Origin: Crambe crambe
Lineage: Eukaryota > Porifera > Demospongiae > Poecilosclerida > Crambeidae
Direction of reading: 5' to 3'
Length of the DNA: 64,000 bases
Assembly (NCBI GenBank): GCA_963924555.1
Contig: OZ004581.1
Span: forward strand, 6,673,338 to 6,737,337
The translations under genes and the position numbers were made by a program. Positions 22,002 through 33,331 of the stretch are shown here, piece by piece (the first letter of the stretch is position 1; each line of letters starts with the position of its first letter). The notes beneath the pieces are model-generated. The model was not told where the DNA came from. It was given only the letters and a program-made list of their open reading frames with translations, and ran no database searches.

Positions 22002-23634
22002 CTCAGTTAATTTCTTGATGGCAACATATGAACCATTGAGGATACCTTTATAGACAACACCAAACCCTCCACTGCCCAACAATCTCTCTTGTGCATAACC
22101 ACTTGTTGCACTAGAAATCTCGCTCTCTGAGAAATGCAGGACTAGACAGTTATGCAATGGAAGTAATTACCACACATAAATAACTTGTGCACCTTGACAG
22201 GAGTCTAGACTGGAAGTGCAGGGTGTTTGAGTGGCTAAGATTGGCACCTTTGTGGAAGAAACTGACACTTTTGTGGAAGCCACATAACTCGATCCAGTAC
22301 TGGACACAGCAGAATCTGCACTGACACTAACACTGGGACCTTGTTGTCTCAGGTGCTCTCCACTGGAAGGGGGGCCATCATGTACACGGTGTTTTTTTTT
22401 TTTTTTCAGTACTGGAAGATTGAGGAGATGCTAAAAAGCAAGAGCAACACTCAACTGAATAACACTTCTTAATCTATAGAAGTATAATCACACAACGTCA
22501 ACACGAACAGTCACTACTTTCCCTTTTCTTTGAACTTGACAATACATTGGTATACGCCCCCTTTATTCACATAAATAACAGGAGTTGAGGGAAATTCCAT
22601 AGGCTCTCCAACTATGGTAGACCAAGTATACTGTGAGCCAGCATGTGTAGATGATACACAATATAGTGTCACTGCATCAAGGAAGTTTTCAACAATCAAT
22701 AGCGCTGGACTTTCACACCGTATGAAAAATTCTAAAAATGTCCATAACAAATGAAATTCACAGACTTAGCTACACAGATACACAAACCTTCATCAAGACA
22801 ACTTAAAGGAGCAGGTAAGTTTACCATTATTGCAATTAACACATTATCAGCAGTATCCACGAAAGGACTTAATATTAGCTCATTTCCAAAATTATGATCC
22901 AAGATACTACATATTATTATGCCCTCAAATACCTTCATGAAAGGATGCTATTTGGTAACCATCATTTTCGGGCTGATACACACCAAGCTGGCCTAAGAAT
23001 TTCCTATCAACAGGCTTTATAAACCTCCTGTCTCCATCTATTGATGCAGGAGTATAAAGAACTAAAGGTTGGTAACAATCTGATAACTTTTGAATAAGCT
23101 TTACCAGTTAGCTAACAGTACTGCACTTCTGAAACTACACAATAATCATTAATAGCAACTTAATTGATTATCAGCTGCTACAATAAATATCCACAGAAAA
23201 CTAATCATAAACCTATGACCTACATAATATTATTTATACTGTGACATAAAAAATTAAAAAAAGATTCACATGCAGCATACCAGATGCACCATTACTTGCT
23301 TCATTATCAGATTCCTGAAAAATTAAATTTGCAATAGCTAAACATAGAGAATTTTTCCCTTTATTCTATGTACTACAGAATTATACCATGCAGCAGGACC
23401 AAGGTACTAACCTTGTCATCACTATCATCATTTGAAGAGTCCGGTGTAATGGAACCAACACCCGCCCATCGTCCACGGTTTAGTTTTGCCACCTACAGTG
23501 ATTTCCTCATCCAAAATATGTGCTCCATTCAATTTAAAAAGAGAGAGAGAGTTGCTTCCACGGTAAACTAGATGGCACTTTTTTGCGGCTTTTTTGGTAA
23601 CCGCCTTATAGCAGTCACTCCGCCTGACACTCAA
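22002..23634 (-). pseudogene. Ig-domain / Pelle-IRAK-like kinase receptor, truncated
   Basis: Minus-strand exons. 23634-about 23430 starts MSVRRSDCYKAV and may be the N-terminus; a short acidic exon lies at about 23409-23450 (SITPDSSNDDSDDK). Others occur at 23285-23318 and 22937-23090 (contains DRKFLGQLGVYQPENDGYQ), then about 22780-22920. An Ig-like exon at about 22515-22735 has LYCVSSTHAGSQYTW and GGVYQCIVKF. A Ser/Thr-rich linker is at 22203-22420. Exon 22126-22002 begins a kinase N-lobe: [15 protein letters not shown] (glycine loop) and VAIKKL (likely the ATP-binding lysine). Downstream of 22002 only MITE and palindrome sequence follows to 17.7 kb, so no catalytic loop or DFG is present. 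Exon borders upstream are uncertain, as is whether all exons belong to one gene. Family call: IRAK/RLK-type kinase by the N-lobe only. Confidence 0.5.
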
Positions 23635-23839
23635 TTCAATGTAAGGGGACTTGGCTTTACTATATACACCCTGTCAACCTTCTTGCATCTTACATACAGC
23701 TATCTACATTGAAATAACAACATTCATACCAATGCAACTTCATCAAATTAGCAAGACCGCTGAACAGAAAGAGAGATAGAAGGCAAGACATCCTGCTCAA
23801 AGCACAGCTACAGAGAAAGACAGCGCTTGAGGGAGAGTG

Positions 23840-23844
23840 CAAGT
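23840..23844 (+). repeat. Target duplication CAAGT, left of foldback element
   Basis: CAAGT immediately before the TGTAGCG terminus; the identical pentamer follows the other end at 32640-32644. It fixes the element borders. Confidence 0.8.
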
Positions 23845-24392
23845 TGTAGCGTGCTGAAATGGCTCCGTGCCAGAATGGCTGATTAACCCCGAGAATGCGG
23901 AAATACTTAATTCTAAATAACGCACACCTATATATAAACATGCGCGCGCTTATTGAGTAATATAATTATTATTATATACTTGCATTTAGCTATTGAAGAC
24001 TATTATTCTGGATGCAGTTTATATCACTGTACTAGACTTTAGCTACAGTTAGCTAGTGAGCCATTCTGGCATGCATTTACTGCTTGATTATTATTGTAGA
24101 CTTAAGTGGCAGTTTGTCAGCCATTCTGGCACTGTGCAGTTATTTAGTGAGCCATTCCGGCATATTCACATAGATCTTATTTGTAGACTAGTTATATAGC
24201 TAGCTAATTATATTCAGAGCCATTCTGGCACCATGATGCAGTTATTATTGTAGATTTTTAGCTAGCCATTCTGGCATGCATTTGGCACACAGTTATCATC
24301 ATTAAAGTGAGCCATTCTACATGCAGTTCATAGATTCTTATAGTGAGCCAATCTAGCATGAGCCGATCCATGCGGTATGCAGTTATTATTAT

Positions 24393-25930
24393 AGACTCTA
24401 TACAGTGAGCCATTCTGGCACGCAGTTATTAATATATATAGCGACGCAGTTAATAATATAGACTATAATATTGCGAGCCATTCTGGCACGCAGTTATTAA
24501 TATAGACTCTATACAGCGAGCCATTCTGGCATGCAGTTATTAATATAGTCTCTATATAGCGAGCCATTCTGGCACGCAGTTATTAATAGACTCTATAAAG
24601 CGAGCCATTCTGGTATGCAGTTATTAATATAGATTCTATATTGTGAGCCATTCTGGCATGCAATTATTATTATAGACTCTATTATAGTGAGCCATTTTGG
24701 CACGCAGTTATTAATATAGACTCTATAGGGCGAGCCATTCTGGCATGCAGTTATTAATATAGTCTCTATATAGCGAGCCATTCTGGCACACAGTTATTAA
24801 TAGACTCTATACAGCGAGCCATTCTGGCACACAGTTATTAATATAGATTCTATATTGTGAGCCATTCTGGCATGCAGTTATTAATAGTCTCTATACAGTG
24901 AGCCATTCTGGCACACAGTTATTAATATAGACTCCATACAGTGAGCCATTCTGGCATGCAGTTAGCCATTCTGGCATGCAGTTATTATTATAGACTCTAT
25001 TATAGCGAGCCATTCTGGCATGCAGTTATTAATATAGTCTCTATATAGTGAGCCATTCTGGCATGCAGTTATTAATATAGACTCTATACAGCGAGCCATT
25101 CTGGCATGCAGTTATTAATATAGTCTCTATATAGTGAGCCATTCTGGTACGCAGTTATTAATATAGACTCTATACAGCGAGCCATTCTGGCACGCAGTTA
25201 TTATAGTCTCTATATCACTGTAAAAACGAAATGGTGAACATCACTACATTGTAGTGATGTTCGAGCCATTCTGGCATGCATTTATTAAATTACAGACTCT
25301 ATACAGCGAGCCATTCTGGCACGCAGTATTATAGTCTCTATATAGCGAGCCATTCTTACACACAGTTACTCTATTCAGCGAGCCATTCTGGCATGCACTT
25401 ATAAATATAGACTCTATAGTAGTGAGCTATTCTGGCACGCAGTATTATAGTCTCTATATAGCGAGCCATTCTGGCACACAATTATAGACTCTATAGGGCG
25501 AGCCATTCTGGCATGCAGTTATTAATATAGATTTTATACAGCGAGCCATTCTGGCACGCAGTTATTAATAAAGACTCTATACAGCGAGCCATTCTGGCAC
25601 GCAGTTATTAATATAGTCTGTCTCTATATAGCGAGCCATTCTGGCACGCAGTTATTAATATAAACTCTATTCAGCGAGCCATTCTGACATGCACTTATAA
25701 ATATAGACTCTATAGTAGTGAGCTATTCTGGCACGCAGTATTATAGTCTCTATATAGCGAGCCATTCTGGCACACAACTATAGACTCTATAGGGCGAGCC
25801 ATTCTGGCATGCAGTTATTAATATAGATTTTATACAGCGAGCCATTCTGGCATGCAGTTATTATTATAGACTCTATTATAGTGAGCCATTCTGGCATGCA
25901 GTAGACTCTATTATAGTGAGCTTTCTGACA
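24393..25930 (+). repeat. Left arm satellite array, about 43-bp units
   Basis: Tandem units with the core GAGCCATTCTGGCAYGCAGT. Spacer parts vary in length (43-60 bp) through indels in the TATTAATATAGACTCTATA part. A truncated hairpin MITE interrupts it at 25216-25261. Confidence 0.95.
25216..25261. mobile_element. Truncated copy of the 124-bp hairpin MITE
   Basis: Starts CACTGTAAAAACGAAATGGT as at 30479, runs to ACATTGTAGTGATGTTC, then returns to satellite. It appears to be the outer arm joined to part of the complementary arm with the middle lost. Confidence 0.75.
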
Positions 25931-27244
25931 CACTCTCTAGCTACGTATCATATCTACTACTCTCAGTTACAATGTATGCATAATCATTTGACAGAAGCTA
26001 ATAATTAGCTATAGTATAGCTATAGTGAACCATTGGTAGCTAGGCCTATTCTGTCTAGTGACTAGTGAGCTATATGTAGCTATATTCATTCAAGCATGGC
26101 ACAGTTAGTAATGACAGGGTGTATCCACCACTCCAGTTGGTCCGGGTTTTCATTGGACCACTAGCTAGTCCAATTAATAATTATAATTTCATCCCATGCC
26201 TGCAGAGTTAGCTAAATGATTATATGAACCTTCAAGAATCATGATCACATTAGCATCCTTCTGATAAGTGGGTAAAGGATAAAGTGGGGATGGTGATCCC
26301 ATGCACAAGCACACCAGGCCACTTAAAATTCTGTGGATATACACCTCCGAATGAGATATGCCAAAGTTCTAGTGAGCCCACATGCAGTATGCAGCTGGCT
26401 CAAAGCTATCATTCTGCATATAACTAATGATCACACCATGAATTCATGAAGCAATTATTCAAGTAAGTCATTCTGTCATACAGTTTAATTATTTAGCCAT
26501 TCTGGCACATGGAACAGTTATATGAAGGAGGTTGAAAGTCCTTCTGCATTGAGTTGCTTAGTATGCAGCCAGTATAGCTGCAGAGATGATCATGGGTTTT
26601 TATTCAAGCCTGCACTATAACTGTTCTACATAGCTAATACAGAGAGTGCTAACCCCTACATGCATAGAAAGTGTAGCTACGTACATGCACTCTCTAGTGG
26701 TGTTGGAAGTAGCTAAGATTCGATCGGTCATGATCAAAATTGAAGTATTATCCCCAAGCTCTAAATTTGCTATATTCGAGCATCATAGGACACTTTCTTT
26801 GAGAGTCACTGATCACAATTAACCCTAAACTGGCCTGACCTGTTCCACCACCTATGCTCTCTGATAGTGAGCTATATGATGAGCCATTCTACCATGCAAA
26901 TTTAATGAGACATTCTATGTGTAATGATCAAAGCCATTTTGGTTATTATGTACGTACGTATGACAGCTATTATAGTCCAGCATGCAGCTATTATTAATAC
27001 AGTCATAACCATAGATTCCGGCAGATACTAAGCCATTGGTGATACTAAGCCATTGGTATAGGATTCAGAATTACTAGTTATGGAGAATGATACTGTCAGA
27101 CTCGAGTTATTCTGCATTTACAGTATGATATACGTAGATTGAGCCAGTCTCCCATGCATGCTCATGCGAATTTTAGTTCTGCTTTACTCCACAGAAAGTG
27201 GTCATTCGTTATACTAATAACATGCTATGGAAGCCTGTAGCCAG
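25931..27244. other. Central spacer of the foldback element
   Basis: About 1.3 kb of mostly non-repetitive sequence between the opposed arrays, with scattered degenerate GAGCCATTCT copies (for example at 26880 and 26500). No open frame of note and no transposase remnant seen. Confidence 0.6.
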
Positions 27245-30200
27245 GATGGTAATAATAAATGCGTGCCAGAATGGCTGACTAGCTATATAGAGTCTATAAT
27301 AATTGCATGCCCGAAAGGCTCACTATTATAGTGTCTGTAATAATAACTGTGTGCCACAATGGCTCACATAACTATAGCTACGTAGTCTTGAAAAGCTCAC
27401 ATAACTATAGCTAGACTTAATAGAGTTTACAATAATATCTGCATGCCAAAATGGCTCATTATTATAGAGTCTACATACGTATAACTGCATGCCAGAATGG
27501 CTCCCTACTGTATATAGAGTCTATAATAATAACTGCATGCCAGAATGGCTCATTATATAGAGTCTATATTAATTACTGCATGCCAGAATGGCTCATTATA
27601 TAGAGTCTATATTAAAATTGCGTGCCAGAATGGCTCACTATATAGAGTCTATATTAATAACTGTGCCAGAATGGCTCGCTGTATAGAGTCTATATTAATA
27701 ACTGTGTGCCAGAATGGCTCATTGTATAGTCTATATTAATAACTGCGTGCCAGAATTGCTCGCTGTATAGAGTCTATTAATAACTGCATGCCAGAATGGC
27801 TCACTATTATAGAGTCTACATACGTATAACTGCGTGCCAGAATGGCTCCCTATATAGAGTCTATAATAATAACTGCATGCCAGAATGGCTCGTTATATAG
27901 AGTCTATATTAATAACTGCATGCCAGAATGGCTCCCTATATAGAGTCTATAATAATAACTGCATGCCAGAATGGCTCGTTATATAGAGTCTATATTAATA
28001 ACTGCATGCCAGAATGGCTCCCTATGTAGAGTCTATAATAATAACTGCATGCCAGAATGGCTCGTTATATAGAGTCTATATTAATAACTGCATGCCAGAA
28101 TGGCTCCCTATGTAGAGTCTATAATAATAACTGCATGCCAGAATGGCTCGTTATATAGAGTCTATATTAATAACTGCGTGCCAGAATGGCTCCCTATATA
28201 GAGTCTATAATAATAACTGCATGCCAGAATGGCTCGTTATATAGAGTCTATATTAATAACTGCATGCCAGAATGGCTCGTTATATAGAGTCTATATTAAT
28301 AACTGTGTGCCAGAATGGCTCGTTATATAGAGTCTATGTTAATAACTGTATGCCAGAATGGCTCGTTATATAGAGTCTATATTAAAATTGCGTGCCAGAA
28401 TGGCTCACTATATAGAGTCTATATTAATAACTGTGCCAGAATGGCTCGCTGTATAGAGTCTATATTAATAACTGTGTGCCAGAATGGCTCATTGTATAGA
28501 GTCTATATTAATAACTGCGTGCCAGAATTGCTCGCTGTATAGAGTCTATTAATAACTGCATGCCAGAATGGCTCACTATTATAGAGTCTACATACGTATA
28601 ACTGCGTGCCAGAATGGCTCCCTATATAGAGTCTATAATAATAACTGCATGCCAGAATGGCTCGCTGTATAGAGTCTATTAATAACTGCATGCCAGAATG
28701 GCTCACTATTATAGAGTCTACATACGTATAACTGCGTGCCAGAATGGCTCCCTATATAGAGTCTATAATAATAACTGCATGCCAGAATGGCTCCCTATAT
28801 AGAGTCTATAATAATAACTGCATGCCAGAATGGCTCGTTATATAGAGTCTATATTAATAACTGCATGCCAGAATGGCTCCCTATATAGAGTCTATAATAA
28901 TAACTGCATGCCAGAATGGCTCGTTATATAGAGTCTATATTAATAACTGCATGCCAGAATGGCTCGTTATATAGAGTCTATATTAATAACTGTGTGCCAG
29001 AATGGCTCGCTGTATAGAGTCTATATTAATAACTGGGTGCCAGAATTGCTCGCTGTATAGAGTCTATTAATAACTGCATGCCAGAATGGCTCACAATATA
29101 GAATTGATATTAATAACTCTGTGCCAGAATGGCTCACAATATAGAATCTATATTAATAACTGCATGCCAGAATGGCTCACTATATATATATAATAGAGTT
29201 TATAATAATAACTGCATGCCAGAATGGCTCGCTATAATATAGAGTCTATATTAATAACTGTGTGCCAGAATGGCTCACTACTATAGAGTCCATATTAATG
29301 ACTGCATGCCAGAATGGCTCACAATATAGAATCTATATTAATAACTGCATGCCAGAATGGCTCGCTATAATATAGAGTCTATATTAATAACTGTGTGCCA
29401 GAATGACTCGCTGTATAGAGACTATTAATAACTACATGCCAGAATGGCTCACAATATAGAATCTATATTAATAACTGCATGCCAGAATGGCTCGCTATAA
29501 TATAGAGTCTATATTAATAACTGCGTGCCAGAATGGTTCACTGTATAGAATCTATATTAATAACTGCATGCCAGAATGGCTCGCCCTATAGAGTCTATAA
29601 CTGCATGCCAGAATGGCTCGCTGTATAGAGTCTATATAGATAACTGCGTGCCAGAATGGCTCGCTCTATAGAATCTATATTAATAACTGCATGCCAGAAT
29701 GGCTCGCCCTATAGAGTCTATATTAATAACTGCGTGCCAGAATGGCTCACTATAATAGAGTCTATAATAATAACTGCATGCCAGAATGGCTCACACTATA
29801 GAATCTATATTAATAACTGCATGCCAGAATGGCTCGCTGTATAGAGTCTATTAATAACTGCATGCCAGAATGGCTCGCCCTATAGAGTCTATATTAATAA
29901 CTGCATGCCAGAATGGCTCACTATAATAGAGTCTATAATAATAACTGCATGCCAGAATGGCTCGCTCTATAGAATCTATATTAATAACTGCATGCCAGAA
30001 TGGCTCGCTGTATAGACTATATTAATAACTGCATGCCAGAATGGCTCACTATAATAGAGTCTATAATAATAACTGCATGCCAGAATGGCTCACTATAATA
30101 GAGTCTATAATAATAACTGCATGCCAGAATGGCTCGCTGTATAGAGTCTTTATTAATAACTGCATGCCAGAATGGCTTGCTTTATAAAATCTATATTAAT

Positions 30201-30478
30201 AACTGCATGCCAGAATGGCTCGCCCTATAGAGTCTATAATTGTGTGCCAGAATGGCTCGCTATATAGAGACTATAATACTGCATGCCAGAATAGCTCACT
30301 ACTATAGAGTCTATATTTATAAGTGCATGCCAGAATGGCTCGCTGAATAGAGTTTATATTAATAACTGTGTGCCAGAATGGCTCGCTATATAGAGACTAT
30401 AATACTGCGTGCCAGAATGGCTCGCTGTATAGAGTCTATGATTTAATAAATGCATGCCAGAATGGCTCGCTATTATAT

Positions 30479-30602
30479 CACTGTAAAAACGAAATGGTGA
30501 ACATCACTACAATGTAGTGACTCCTGTGGCATCACCATGGTTATGGTGATGCCACAGGAGTCACTACATTGTAGTGATGTTCACCATTTCGTTTTTACAG
30601 TG
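30479..30602. mobile_element. 124-bp near-perfect hairpin MITE inside the satellite
   Basis: Ends CACTGTAAAAACG and CGTTTTTACAGTG; the arms pair along almost their full length around a centre at ACCATGGTTATGGT. No coding capacity. The target duplication is unclear in the AT-rich satellite; TA is possible. Confidence 0.85.
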
Positions 30603-31626
30603 TAGAGACTATAATAACTGCATGCCAGAATGGCTCGCTGTATAGAGTCTATATTAATAACTGCGTGCCAGAATGGCTCGCTGTATAGAGTCTATATTAA
30701 TAACTGCATGCCAGAATGGCTCACTATATAGAGACTATATTAATAACTGCGTGCCAGAATGGCTCGCTATAATAGAGTCTATAATAATAACTGCATGCCA
30801 GAATGGCTAACTGCATGCCAGAATGGCTCACTGTATGGAGTCTATATTAATAACTGCATGCCAGAATGGCTCACAATATAGAATCTATATTAATAACTGT
30901 GTACCAGAATGGCTCGCTGTATAGAGTCTATTAATAACTGTGTGCCAGAATGGCTCGCTATATAGAGACTATATTAATAACTGCGTGCCAGAATGGCTCG
31001 CTGTATAGAATCCATATTAATAACTGCATGCCAGAATGGCTCGCCCTATAGAGTCTATAACTGCGTGCCAGAATGGCTCGCTGTATAGAGTCTATATTAA
31101 TAACTGCATGCCAGAATGGCTCGCTCTATAGAATCTATATTAATAACTGCATGCCAGAATGGCTCGCCCTATAGAGTCTATATTAATAACTGCGTGCCAG
31201 AATGGCTCACTATAATAGTCTATAATAATAATTGCATGCCAGAATGGCTCACAATATAGAATCTATATTAATAACTGCATGCCAGAATGGCTCGCTGTAT
31301 AGAGTCTATTAATAACTGCGTGCCAGAATGGCTCGCTATATAGAGACTATATTAATAACTGCATGCCAGAATGGCTCGCTGTATAGAGTCTATATTAATA
31401 ACTGCGTGCCAGAATGGCTCGCAATATTATAGTCTATATTATTAACTGCGTCGCTATATAGAGTCTATATTAATAACTGCATGCCAGAATGGCTCGCTGT
31501 ATAGAGTCTATATTAATAACTGCGTGCCAGAATGGCTCGCAATATTATAGTCTATATTATTAACTGCATCGCTATATAGAGTCTATATTAATAACTGCGT
31601 GCCAGAATGGCTCGCTGTATAGAGTC

Positions 31627-32057
31627 CATAGTTGCCAACCGTCCCGATTTGGCCGGGACACTCACGATATTATACCTCTTGTCCCGGTCCCGCCCGACAT
31701 AGTGCTTTAACAATGACTTGTCCCGACAGATAGAGCTACAAGGTAGTCTCGCAGGCCAAGGAAAGAATCAAGTCGCAGTAGTTACTTCAGCTGTAGCATT
31801 ATTACGCTCAGCACCATCATGTGATCTGAAGTTATAAACAAATGATGAAATCCAGCGTGGCCAGTGTGAGATCTCTCGGTTTTGCTTAGATCTACTTACA
31901 TAGTTAATTACCTAGTTCTTACAACCTGCATCTTTTACTTACTACATCTTAGTTTAATACCGAGGTCAAGTTTAATCAAAATGGGTGTGTTTAATAGAAA
32001 GTGGGCGTGGTCTAGAAAATTGTCCCTATATTCTATTTCCAGAAGTTGGCAACTATG
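31627..32057. mobile_element. 431-bp non-autonomous TIR element with 6-bp duplication
   Basis: Ends CATAGTTGCCAAC and GTTGGCAACTATG, flanked by AGAGTC on both sides (31621-31626 and 32058-32063). It interrupts a satellite unit cleanly. No open frame of note. The superfamily is not assigned. Confidence 0.8.
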
Positions 32058-32639
32058 AGAGTCTATAATAATAACTGCATGCCAGAATGGCTCGCTATAT
32101 AGAATCTATATTAATAACTGCATACCGCATGGATCGGCTCATGCTAGATTGGCTCACTATAAGAATCTATGAACTGCATGTAGAATGGCTCACTTTAATG
32201 ATGATAACTGTGTGCCAAATGCATGCCAGAATGGCTAGCTAAAAATCTACAATAATAACTGCATCATGGTGCCAGAATGGCTCTGAATATAATTAGCTAG
32301 CTATATAACTAGTCTACAAATAAGATCTATGTGAATATGCCGGAATGGCTCACTAAATAACTGCACAGTGCCAGAATGGCTGACAAACTGCCACTTAAGT
32401 CTACAATAATAATCAAGCAGTAAATGCATGCCAGAATGGCTCACTAGCTAACTGTAGCTAAAGTCTAGTACAGTGATGTAAACTGCATCCAGAATAATAG
32501 TCTTCAATAGCTAAATGCAAGTATTACTCAATAAGCGCGCGCATGTTTATATATAGGTGTGCGTTATTTAGAATTAGGTATTTCCGCTGTCTCGGGGTTA
32601 ATCAGCCATTCTGGCACGGAGCCATTTCAGCACGCTACA

Positions 32640-32644
32640 CAAGT
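32640..32644 (+). repeat. Target duplication CAAGT, right of foldback element
   Basis: Matches 23840-23844 exactly. Confidence 0.8.
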
Positions 32645-33331
32645 CAGCAGTTGATGTCACAGACAGCTGGCCAGTCTCAGAGAATGCAGACCAGAGATTA
32701 TTTTCAGAAAGAGAGGCCATTCTCATTGTTTCACCCTTGCTAAAAGGGAACATGCATCACATTCAGCTCAGGCTCGCCCCACAATGCATTGCATTTGTCT
32801 AGTAATTGAATTTCTATACAGCATCACTTCTGACTGTATCACATCAACTCCTGTGGTTTTTCCAAGATCAAAATAATGACATAATGGCTTATACTATGCC
32901 GCCCGCCCGCATCAGTCTGAGCAACTGCACGTGAAAAGGGGAAAGTCATTCAGCCTGCAGTGTGAAATAATGTCACACTGATCCGTCCCTCTTTACTTCT
33001 CTCTATTTATTACACAGGTGCACATGTCTGCATCCTTCTCAATATAATTATCAGTCTGTAAGGCCACTATTGGTTGATCATATAAAGTTTCTCATTAGAT
33101 AGTTGGTATCACTCAATGCTTATCATGTTGTCTAATCTCTTCACTTAAACATCATGCTTTCTTAAACCATTCACTCATTAATTTTGAGACCATTTCAGCT
33201 AACTCGAGATTCAATTCATGTGAAGAATTAGAAACCACTTGCATCCTGCGCATGCGTAGTGAATTATAACCTTTGAACCCACAGACTTTTGGATCATTTT
33301 ATCAGGTAAGAAATATTTACTGGATCACATC
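32645..33331. other. Non-coding, upstream of the microexon-array gene
   Basis: No gene supported. ATCAG followed by GTAAGAAAT at about 33301-33312 resembles a 5' splice site just before the ATG at 33332 and could close a non-coding first exon, but no matching acceptor is obvious before the ATG. Confidence 0.35.

Larger units (their letters stand above)
27245..32114 (-). repeat. Right arm satellite array, inverted units
   Basis: Same unit in reverse orientation (TGCCAGAATGGCTC core). Higher-order blocks are visible: two-unit blocks alternate between ...CTCCCTATATAG and ...CTCGTTATATAG at 27840-28300, and a larger block at 28370-28600 repeats 27600-27860. Interrupted by the insertions at 30479-30602 and 31627-32057. 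Confidence 0.95.
23845..32639. mobile_element. Foldback-type element, 8.8 kb, with satellite-filled inverted arms
   Basis: Ends read TGTAGCGTGCTGAAATGG and its complement. The outer 0.5 kb on each side (23845-24392, and 32115-32639 inverted) match closely and are mostly not tandem. Inward lie arrays of a roughly 43-bp unit, GAGCCATTCTGGCAYGCAGT then TATTAATATAGACTCTATACAGC: plus orientation to about 25930, minus orientation from about 27245. The right arm is 2.5 times longer, so the arrays changed length independently. No transposase frame is present; it must depend on another element. TGT/ACA ends plus a 5-bp duplication fit a DDE integrase such as Ginger (inference), unlike the 9-bp duplications of Drosophila FB. 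The left end lies 211 bp upstream of the putative start of the Ig/kinase gene. Confidence 0.8.

Noticed and set aside
24593..29844. Open frames of 60-75 codons such as repeated ACQNGS...YRVYI peptides on both strands
   Set aside because: They arise from the 43-bp satellite, shift frame between units and have no independent support.
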